A stretch of DNA of 64,000 bases from Jejuia pallidilutea (GTDB lineage Bacteria; Bacteroidota; Bacteroidia; Flavobacteriales; Flavobacteriaceae), in the NCBI RefSeq assembly GCF_002973595.1, contig NZ_PVEO01000009.1, forward strand, positions 62,001 through 126,000, in the 5' to 3' direction. The translations under genes and the position numbers were made by a program. This document shows positions 16,674-25,200 of this stretch, one piece after another; positions within the stretch are counted from its first letter, which is position 1, and each line of letters starts with the position of its first letter. Under the pieces are notes generated by a model that had not been told where the DNA came from, did not search any database, and worked only from the letters and a program-made list of their open reading frames with translations.

Positions 16674-18209
16674 CTATTCCCATTCAATCGTAGCTGGTGG
16701 TTTAGAACTTATATCGTACACCACTCTATTAACACCTTTTACTTTGTTAATAATTTCGTTTGATGTTTTTTGAAGAAAAGCATAAGGTAAGTTAACCCAA
16801 TCGGCCGTCATTCCATCTGTACTTTCTACAGCTCTTAAGGCTACACATTTTTCGTAAGTACGCTCGTCGCCCATAACACCTACGCTATTTACTGGCAACA
16901 ACATAGCGCCAGCTTGCCAAACTTTATCGTAAAGCCCCCATTCTTTTAATCCATTAATAAAAATATAATCTACTTCTTGCAGCATACGTACTTTTTCAGC
17001 AGTAATATCGCCTAAAATTCTAATCCCTAAACCAGGACCGGGAAACGGGTGTCGCCCTAATAATTCTGGGTCTATTCCTAGCGTTGCACCTACGCGCCTT
17101 ACTTCATCTTTAAAAATAGCACGTAAAGGCTCTACTATTTTAAGTTTCATAAAATCGGGTAATCCACCAACATTGTGGTGACTTTTTATAGTAGCCGAAG
17201 GGCCGCCAGTGGCAGAAACACTCTCTATAACATCAGGATAAATTGTACCTTGGGCCAACCATTTTACGTCTTCCAGTTTATGCGCTTCGTCATCAAAAAC
17301 CTCAATAAATGCATTACCAATTGCTTTACGCTTTTTCTCAGGATCTTCAATACCTTTTAAGGCCTCTAAAAATCTATCGGAAGCATCAACGCCTTTTACA
17401 TTTAGGCCCATGCCTTCATATTGGTTTAGTACGTTTTTAAATTCATTTTTACGCAACAAACCATTATTTACAAAAATGCAGTATAAATTTTTACCAATTG
17501 CTTTATTTAGTAAAACCGCTGCTACGGTTGAATCTACACCTCCAGACAACCCAAGAACAACCTTATCGTTACCAACTTTTTCTTGTATTGCCTCTACTGT
17601 TTCTTCTACAAAAGATTGTGGAGTCCAATCTTGATGTAACCCTGCAATGCTTACCAAAAAGTTTTCTAACACCTGTTTTCCATCTGTTGTATGATATACC
17701 TCTGGGTGAAATTGTATGGCGTAAGTTTCTTCACCATCTATTCTATAAGCTGCATTTTCTACATCATGCGTACTAGCTATTAAAACAGCATTAGTTGGCA
17801 ACACTTTTATGGTATCGCTGTGGCTCATCCAAACTTGACTTCCGGTGTGGATATGCGCAAAAAAAGGTTCGTTACTTTTTATAAATGATAAATTAGCACG
17901 ACCATACTCCCTAGTATTAGAGGGCGCCACTTCTCCACCAGAAAAGTGTGCCAAATATTGCGCACCGTAACACACCGCTAGCATTGGTTTTTTTCCTCTA
18001 ATTTGAGACAAATCGGGGTGTAAGGCTAATTCGCCCCTAACCGAGTTTGGACTACCAGACAGTATAACCGCCTTGTAGTCGTCTATATTTTTTGGAATTT
18101 TATTAAATGGATGTATTTCGGAATAAATGTTGAGTTCCCTAACTCTACGCCCAATAAGTTGTGTGTATTGGGAACCGAAGTCTAAAATTAGTACCTTATC
18201 ATGTTGCAT
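16674..18209 (-). CDS. guaA: GMP synthase (glutamine-hydrolysing)
   Basis: A 511-aa cytoplasmic enzyme converting XMP, glutamine and ATP to GMP. The N-terminal class I glutamine amidotransferase domain has the nucleophile motif AVCYGAQY near residue 80 and HPEVYH near 170. The ATP-pyrophosphatase domain carries GLSGGVDST near residue 222, and the C-terminal dimerisation domain ends PPATIEWE. Two in-frame starts exist: ATG at 18215 (MRMQHDK) and 18209 (MQHDK). The second is chosen because a -7 box at 18213-18220 would place the transcript start at about 18209. Confidence 0.96.
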   Translation of the reverse strand: MQHDKVLILDFGSQYTQLIGRRVRELNIYSEIHPFNKIPKNIDDYKAVILSGSPNSVRGELALHPDLSQIRGKKPMLAVCYGAQYLAHFSGGEVAPSNTREYGRANLSFIKSNEPFFAHIHTGSQVWMSHSDTIKVLPTNAVLIASTHDVENAAYRIDGEETYAIQFHPEVYHTTDGKQVLENFLVSIAGLHQDWTPQSFVEETVEAIQEKVGNDKVVLGLSGGVDSTVAAVLLNKAIGKNLYCIFVNNGLLRKNEFKNVLNQYEGMGLNVKGVDASDRFLEALKGIEDPEKKRKAIGNAFIEVFDDEAHKLEDVKWLAQGTIYPDVIESVSATGGPSATIKSHHNVGGLPDFMKLKIVEPLRAIFKDEVRRVGATLGIDPELLGRHPFPGPGLGIRILGDITAEKVRMLQEVDYIFINGLKEWGLYDKVWQAGAMLLPVNSVGVMGDERTYEKCVALRAVESTDGMTADWVNLPYAFLQKTSNEIINKVKGVNRVVYDISSKPPATIEWE

Positions 18210-18212
18210 GCG

Positions 18213-18220
18213 CAAAAATA
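18213..18220 (-). promoter_or_regulatory. guaA -7 box (TATTTTTG), probable leaderless start
   Basis: Exact TAnnTTTG on the minus strand. It overlaps the upstream alternative ATG and predicts transcription starting at or next to the downstream ATG. No -33 TTG at the usual distance. Confidence 0.4.
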
Positions 18221-18309
18221 ATAATGATTTTAGAATTACTATTTAGGTTTCTACTTTTTTTTGAATAGGTTATTAACGACTTATTAATTAGACAAGCGCA
18301 GTTATAATT

Positions 18310-19683
18310 TTAAACCATTGAATCTAAAATAGCTTCAATATCTTCTTCTGTGGTATCGGGATTAATAAAACAAAAACGCGAAACCGTTTCAAAAGTGTCA
18401 CCTGTTTTCCATTTTGTTGGGGTAACTAAAGCAAAACCTTTTTCATGATTTTCGTAAGTCCAATGCCTATAATCCTCGGCATGCCACCCCTTACGCCTGT
18501 ATAGCACACAGGATAAGCTAGGTGCCCTTACTAACTCCACATGTGGTTTTTCATCAATCATTCTCCCTGCAATTTGTGCCAATTCTATACCACGCTCTAT
18601 AGCTTCCTTATACCTATCGGTGCCATGGGTTGCTAATGAAAACCATAAAGGTAAACCTCTAACACGACGCGTTAACTGTATTTGGTAGTCTGTTGGATTA
18701 AAACCATGAGCACCTTCATCCTTAAAAATTTCTAGATAAGAACCTTCTTGCGCATGCGCTTGTTTTGCTAATTCTGGGTTTTTGTAAATTACCGCGCCAC
18801 AATCGTAAGGCGAAAACATCCATTTGTGCGGATCTATAGTAATGCTATCGGCCTTTTCAATGCCCTTAAACTCATGCCGTACAGAATCTGCCAATAGCGC
18901 GCCACCACCATAAGCAGCATCTACATGAAACCATAAATGTTCTGCCTCACACAAATTGGCTATACCTTCTAGATCGTCTATAATTCCCGCATTTGTAGTG
19001 CCTCCAGTAGCTACAACCGCAAATAACCTTTCGCGTTGGTGCGGTGTTAAACCTCTTATTTTATCCTTAAGTGCGCTTGCTTGTAACCTGTCTTCAGTAT
19101 CTACTAAAAGCACATCAATATCTGCAACTTTGGCCATGGCTTTTACAGATGAGTGCGCACCAATTGATGTTATAATTAAACCTTTTTCAAACTTGTTTTG
19201 TTCGTTTAAACTCCTCCAGTATTCTCTAGCGGTTACAATAGCTGAAAGATTTGCCGCTGTACCGCCGCTGGTAAATACCCCAAAAGCACCTTTTGGTAAT
19301 CCTGTTAAAGATACCATCCAACGCATGGCTTCGTTTTCACAAAATATACCACCTGCGCCTTCCATCCAGTAGGCTCCATGAATGCTAGATGCCGACGTTA
19401 CCAAATCGAACATTACCGCTGCTCTGGTAGGCGATGCTGGCACAAAAGCCAAATGCCTTGGATGGTCTATTGGTACGTTAGATTTTGTTAAGTGTTTTTT
19501 CCAAAGGTTAAATGCTTTTTCGCCACCAATACCATCTTTTGTAATGGTATCGCCTACCAGTGCCTTTAACTCTTCTTCTTTTAGTGGTTTTCCTATTTTA
19601 TTTTGTGTTGATGACAACCTATCGATGGCATATTTCATAACATCCATAGTCATCTCCACCAAATCCATATCTATTTTGTGCAT
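18310..19683 (-). CDS. Group II pyridoxal-dependent amino acid decarboxylase
   Basis: A 457-aa PLP enzyme of the glutamate/aromatic amino acid decarboxylase family. The PLP-lysine motif SITIDPHKWMFSPYDCG is near residue 285. Upstream are TSGGTAANLSA (near residue 135) and HVDAAYGGG (near residue 253, containing the PLP-pairing Asp and Ala). Substrate cannot be told from motifs; glutamate, aromatic amino acids or diaminobutyrate are possible. No antiporter gene is adjacent, so a GABA acid-resistance pair is not supported. Confidence 0.85.
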   Translation of the reverse strand: MHKIDMDLVEMTMDVMKYAIDRLSSTQNKIGKPLKEEELKALVGDTITKDGIGGEKAFNLWKKHLTKSNVPIDHPRHLAFVPASPTRAAVMFDLVTSASSIHGAYWMEGAGGIFCENEAMRWMVSLTGLPKGAFGVFTSGGTAANLSAIVTAREYWRSLNEQNKFEKGLIITSIGAHSSVKAMAKVADIDVLLVDTEDRLQASALKDKIRGLTPHQRERLFAVVATGGTTNAGIIDDLEGIANLCEAEHLWFHVDAAYGGGALLADSVRHEFKGIEKADSITIDPHKWMFSPYDCGAVIYKNPELAKQAHAQEGSYLEIFKDEGAHGFNPTDYQIQLTRRVRGLPLWFSLATHGTDRYKEAIERGIELAQIAGRMIDEKPHVELVRAPSLSCVLYRRKGWHAEDYRHWTYENHEKGFALVTPTKWKTGDTFETVSRFCFINPDTTEEDIEAILDSMV

Positions 19684-19706
19684 TATGTATTCTATTTTTT
19701 GAAATT

Positions 19707-19714
19707 CAAATTTA
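19707..19714 (-). promoter_or_regulatory. -7 box of the decarboxylase gene (TAAATTTG)
   Basis: Exact TAnnTTTG on the minus strand, 23 bp before the ATG at 19683, giving a leader of about 20 nt. The -33 element is weak. Confidence 0.45.
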
Positions 19715-19878
19715 CAACTAACTTAAGGAACACTTCATATTTGTGTTGTGATATTAAACCTTACTTTTATTACAAGAACCCATCTTTACTTTTAAGTTAA
19801 TTAACGCTTACATAAATAAAAACCATAACATTTCACCAGAAGGTATTAAAGGCAAGATTTAGTTGTTAATTCTAAGAT

Positions 19879-21480
19879 TTAAAGTGTTAAAACAGAAAAT
19901 TCGTTTTTTAAAGGGTGCAATCTTTCAATTAAGCTAGGAATAAGCTGGTCTCCATATTCTAAGTAAAACTCAGAAAAATTGGTGTTACGTTCTTGTAAAT
20001 TTCCATTTGGAAATAACTCATTTTTAATCTCGGTCATGCGAGAGACCTCATCAGATAATTTACGTTTTTGCGCTTTTAGCAATCGTTTTTCTAAAGTCTT
20101 CAACCCTTTTAATTGCTTTACTTCTTGAGCTTTTACTGCTCCTAAAAACGATTTATCGGTTTGTTCTGCTAAAACATACAAATCTTTAAATTGCTGTGTT
20201 AAAGCCGCTTCTTGTTTAGAAAAATCTATATCAATATTTGAAATTTGTCGTACTTTTCGGTTAATTAAAGCATCTCTTTTTAAAAAAATATCTTGATTTG
20301 AAATAGTTAACCTTTGAAGTTTTTCTGCTTGCTTTTCAGTTTTAATTAATACCGAATTTCTTAACAGCAGTATGGGAAACGTAACATTTGCAGTATTGAA
20401 GTAGTGTTTTAACTGCAACCAATATGCCAATTCGCCTCCACCGCCTATGTAACATAAATTTGGCAGAATTACTTCTTGGTATAACGGACGCATAATAACA
20501 TTTGGCGAGAACCGCTCTGGCACCTCGTGCAAGTGTTTCAGTATTTCGCTCTTGTTCCAAATTATGTTTGTGTTTAAAACTTTGTAAACCTCATCTTCAA
20601 AAACAATGCGTTCCCGTAAATTTTCGGTGACATAAAACAGATTAATTTCTCTTGGATTTACTTGAATAGAATAATCGTTAGTAACATTAGCCAATGCCAT
20701 ATTAGTTTTTGTAACCGCTTTAAATGAGGTTTGGTGTACAAGTTCCTCTTCCATATAAGGTACAAACAAACGTTTTACGTCTGCGTTGTTTGCATCTATG
20801 ATAACAAGCCCATAATCTTTAAATAATTTGTTAGCTAAAAAACGTGTTGCATTAGCAAGGTTATCGTGTTTTACATATGCTTCCTCAAAAATTTTTTTTA
20901 GTGTTTTGGCGTTAGTGCTTTCGCCTAAATCTTGAGAAAACAGTTCTAAAACCTCATCTAAACCTTTAGTAGACAGCTCTCCTACAGCACCACTGGCTTT
21001 ACGGTTCCATTGAAATTTCTTGCCTTTAAAATTAAAATAGTTAATCTCATCAAAATCATGATCCTCCGTTGCCATCCAATATACAGGCACAAAATTATAG
21101 TTAGGATATGTTTTTTTAAGTGTAACCGACAGATTAATTGTTGAAACTATTTTGTATAAGAAATACAGTGGCCCCGTAAATAAGTTAAGTTGATGCCCTG
21201 TTGTAATGGTAAACGTTTTTTTAGAAGTTAAAGCTTCGATATTTTGAAGTGTTGCTTCTGAGGCTTTAATGTTTTGATATTGATGTGTTAAAACATCTGC
21301 CAAAACAGCTCTAGACTCTGCTGAAAAGGATGCCTGTTTTTCTTCAATTTGGGATTTAAAATGCTCTAGTGCGGGAAACCGATTGTAAAACGGACGTAGC
21401 TCTGAATTTTGGTCTAAATAATCACAAATTAAAGACGAAAAATAACCTGTTTCTCTAAATGGAAGATAGTCTTGCTGCAT
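19879..21480 (-). CDS. bshC: Bacillithiol biosynthesis cysteine-adding enzyme
   Basis: A 533-aa protein recognisable as BshC: N-terminus DYLPFRETGYFSSLICDY, the ITTGHQLNLFTGPLYFLYKI segment near residue 93, VYWMATEDHDFDE near residue 135, and a long C-terminal coiled coil (about residues 385-490). BshC joins cysteine to glucosaminyl-malate in the last step of bacillithiol synthesis, so the organism should use bacillithiol as its low-molecular-weight thiol. bshA and bshB are not in this window. Length fits the family. Confidence 0.93.
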   Translation of the reverse strand: MQQDYLPFRETGYFSSLICDYLDQNSELRPFYNRFPALEHFKSQIEEKQASFSAESRAVLADVLTHQYQNIKASEATLQNIEALTSKKTFTITTGHQLNLFTGPLYFLYKIVSTINLSVTLKKTYPNYNFVPVYWMATEDHDFDEINYFNFKGKKFQWNRKASGAVGELSTKGLDEVLELFSQDLGESTNAKTLKKIFEEAYVKHDNLANATRFLANKLFKDYGLVIIDANNADVKRLFVPYMEEELVHQTSFKAVTKTNMALANVTNDYSIQVNPREINLFYVTENLRERIVFEDEVYKVLNTNIIWNKSEILKHLHEVPERFSPNVIMRPLYQEVILPNLCYIGGGGELAYWLQLKHYFNTANVTFPILLLRNSVLIKTEKQAEKLQRLTISNQDIFLKRDALINRKVRQISNIDIDFSKQEAALTQQFKDLYVLAEQTDKSFLGAVKAQEVKQLKGLKTLEKRLLKAQKRKLSDEVSRMTEIKNELFPNGNLQERNTNFSEFYLEYGDQLIPSLIERLHPLKNEFSVLTL

Positions 21481-21551
21481 ATTTCAATTAAAAACATGTA
21501 AATATACAGTTATTCCATTTTCTAAAATCTAAAATTTAAGTTAAGACTTAA

Positions 21552-22259
21552 CTAGAGTACCCTAAACTGAAAAATACCAGACATTGAAGTATTGCCTACA
21601 GCGTCTTTAGTAACGATTTTCCAGTAATAAATTGCCCCACTAGTAACAGATACATTTAAAGCGCTAGCTGTAACATCGGTTGCATGAATATCTGGATTGT
21701 TATTAGTACCAAGATAAACATCATAACTAGCTATATCGTTATCAACATCACTTCCCGTCCACCTTAAAGTAACATTACCCGAGTTTACAGATGCTGCCAT
21801 TGCTGGCGCATTAATTGTAGCAGGAAATGGCGCATAGGTTTCTACTCCAGGACCAGAGTTGTAGAATTTCCAGGTTTCACTTTCGGCAGTTACGGTGCCA
21901 CGTTTAGAAACCACATACCAAGCATAAGGTGTTGCCCTGTCGAGTACTATACCAATTTTATCTTCGTTTGAATCTTGTTGAATGGAGGAACCATCCACTA
22001 AATTAGTTACAAAAACTGTGTAAGATTCTGCTATCTCACTTGCTTCCCATTCAAAAATCACAGTACTCTGTGTTGGTGTTATATCTGCCCCTATATTACA
22101 CAAACCGTCCTTGTGTGGAAACTGTAAATTTACTGTTAGTCTTTCTATTTGGCTAGGTGCTTCCGGATCTAGAGTATCTGGGTCTGGATCTATGGTAGAA
22201 GGGCTGCTACAAGCTAACAACAAAAGGTTTAGACTAAATATATAAATTACTCTTTTCAT
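21552..22259 (-). CDS. Fibronectin type III-like lipoprotein, last gene of the secreted cassette
   Basis: A 235-aa lipoprotein (lipobox LNLLLLACSS, Cys17) followed by a Pro/Asp-rich linker and two FN3-like beta-sandwich domains (about residues 40-135 and 145-235; motifs VIFEWEASEIAESYTVFV and VTLRWTGSDVDNDIASYDVYLG). Such domains bind proteins or sugars on the cell surface. Its start overlaps the stop of the 1803-aa LRR gene by 4 bp, which is strong evidence for cotranscription and a shared role. Outer-membrane exposure is likely but not shown. Confidence 0.75.
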   Translation of the reverse strand: MKRVIYIFSLNLLLLACSSPSTIDPDPDTLDPEAPSQIERLTVNLQFPHKDGLCNIGADITPTQSTVIFEWEASEIAESYTVFVTNLVDGSSIQQDSNEDKIGIVLDRATPYAWYVVSKRGTVTAESETWKFYNSGPGVETYAPFPATINAPAMAASVNSGNVTLRWTGSDVDNDIASYDVYLGTNNNPDIHATDVTASALNVSVTSGAIYYWKIVTKDAVGNTSMSGIFQFRVL

Positions 22260-25200
22260 TTCTTAACAATTTTAAAGTTAGAAACAGAATTATTAGACTG
22301 TATAAATACCGTATACAAACCGGTGTTAAAAAAAGCTGTATTTATACTGATACTTCCTCTACCTTTTACATCAAATTCTTTTAAAAATACCATCTGTCCT
22401 ATGGTAGAATATATACTTACCTTAACATTATCGCTGTCCATTTCACCTAAATATATATTGAGTTCGTTTTGAAATGGGTTAGGATGAACAAGCACAGTGT
22501 TTAACAGCAAAATGTGTTCTTCATGCTCGCCCTGGCAAGGTAAATCAGTAGAAATTTTTATGGTATTTTTTCCATTTTCCAGTTGCAACGTTAATTGAGA
22601 TTTTCTGGTTGTAAACTTTAAGCCGTTAAAGTCTACATAATAACTAGAACTCCCATACATATTTACCGTAACTTCTTTTCCGTTTTTGTGTTTAGCTGTA
22701 ATAACATCTAAATTTGCTGGGTGGTTGATTACTACATCAAAACAACGTTCAAAATTTGGTAATTCTTCTGAAGTTATACACAATCTGTAAGTTCCTGCAA
22801 GCAGGTTAAGAATATCTATTTCGTTAGTAAACGTGTAATTTCTATCAAAATCATCACCAACCAAATGCGCTTTGTATTCATAAAGTTCTTTAGTAGTTAT
22901 GGTTATCTTTCCATCGTTATTATTCAAACAGGTTTCATCTGTAATCAAAATTGTAAAATTATCTTCTGGCAGTATAGAGAAACGACACCCAAATAAATCT
23001 ACGGCCTCACCAAATGGTGTGCCAGGGCACAAATCGTCTTCATTTGCAACACCATCATTATCTGCATCGTCACAAACAGTTTGATAGCTTGCTGTGATAT
23101 CTTTAAACCAATCATCATAAGTGCCATCAACATTTGATATTACTGCAATAGGGTCGTCAACCAGAATGCATGTTAAATCTGGATTATTTGAAGCATTAAA
23201 GACCTCTAACATGGCATTGGCGCCGTTTTGTATGTTTAGCCTATCTTGTGTAAATGCATTGGAGGAACAAAATAATTCTATTAATTTATTATTAACCGTA
23301 ACATCTAAAGCTTCTATTTGATTGGAAGAACAATTAAGCCTTTGTAAATCTAACAGTAAGCTTACATCTAACGTTGTAAATAGGTTCTCTGAAATATTGA
23401 GTACTGTAAGGTTTAAATTTGAGCTTGTATTTATTTCTAATAAGCTATTATTTGAGAGATCTATAACACGTAATTCTATTAGATTAGAAATATCAATGGC
23501 TGTGAGTTGATTGTTTGATGCATTTAAATTATTTAGTAGTATGTTTTCACTTAAATTAATTGTTGACAATAGATTACCATTAATATTTAAACTTGTAAGA
23601 GATACAAAACCTTCAATACCGGTTGCATCAGTAATTTCTTTTTCTGGAACGCTAAGAGAAAACAGGTTTTCAATACTTGCAGTTGGTACATAATCATCTA
23701 AAGGCCCAAGATCATAGCCCAAATCAATTAATGCTTGCTCAAAATTATCATCGGGCACATAAGTTTCTCCAAAATGACAATTTATAGCATATTGCGTAGA
23801 TGTATCTTTTAACCATGTAACACCAGCAGGACTTGTACCAGCATCGGTTTGTATACAAGTTAAATCTGGATTATTTTGCGCATTTAAATTTGAAAGGTTA
23901 GGGTTTTGCCCATTTTGTAAGTTTAAAACTTCTAAAGCGTTTACAGCACAACTTAAATTTGTGAGTGCAGTATTTGTAGTAACATCTAATTCCAAAATAC
24001 CATTACCATCACAATTAAAACTTTGAAGCGCTGGAATTAAACTGGCATTAAACTCAGTAAACTGATTATTGGCAACATTTAGGCTAATAATATTTGGGGT
24101 TTTAGTTACATCTAAATTTGCGAGTACGTTATTAGAACAATTAATTACAGTTAAGTTTACATTGTTAGTGATATTTAATTCACTTAACGCATTATTTGAA
24201 CAATTTAAATTTTCTAAAGCAGTAAAATCTTCAATACCTGTTAAATCTGAAATAGTATTTCCGCTAACATCTAAAATTGTTACTACTTCTATATTTGCCG
24301 TTGGTACGTAATCGTCTAAAGCACCTACATCATAACCTAAATTAATTAAGGCCTGTTCAAAATTATCATCGGGTACATAGGTTTCTCCAAATCTACAATC
24401 TAAACTGTATGCTGTAGTTGCATCCTTTATCCAATTGGCTCCAATATTGTTTACATCATCAACTTGAATACAGGTTAAATTTGGGTTTTCAGTTGCACTA
24501 AAACTAGATATTTCAGTATTAATTCCATTTTGAATATTAATGAAGCCTAATTGATTACCACTCACATTTATTGTGATTGAATCTGGACAAAAATCTAATG
24601 GGTTATTGGTATTTTGAGTTGGGCATGCTCCCAACCCAATACTTGATAAATCTAAAGCTCCCGTAAGTTCATTATTACTACAGTTAAATGTTTTAAGTTG
24701 ATTTAGGTTATTAGATAGTTGCAAACTTGTAATAGCATTATTACTAATATTCAATTCAATTAAATTAGTATTGGCACCAACATTTATAGCTGTGAGTGCA
24801 TTACTACTCACTGACACATATTTAACAGAGGCTAAATTGTTTAATACCGAATTGAGTTGATTTATTTGGTTGTTATTTAAAATTAAACTTTCTAGAACCG
24901 TAGATGCCAAATCGTCTATTTCTGTTAATTGATTTTGAGATCCAGAAAGTGCAATTAAATTTGTATTGGCAGATAAATTCACATCAACCAACTCATTATC
25001 CGAAAAGTCTAAAACTTCTAAAGCAGCGTTTGCACTAATATCAAGTAAACTTAAACCGTTGCTTCTACAGTTTAAAGTTGTTAGTGCCAAACATTGGCTA
25101 ACTTCTAAAGTAGAAAGTGCATTGTTATTACAATTTAGCGTATTTAGAGTTGAATTATTAACCGCATAACTCACGAAATTTGAAATTTGATTATTATCAC

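Noticed and set aside
18310-19683. Glutamate decarboxylase acid-resistance assignment
   Set aside because: The PLP motif is shared by the whole group II family and no glutamate/GABA antiporter is adjacent.
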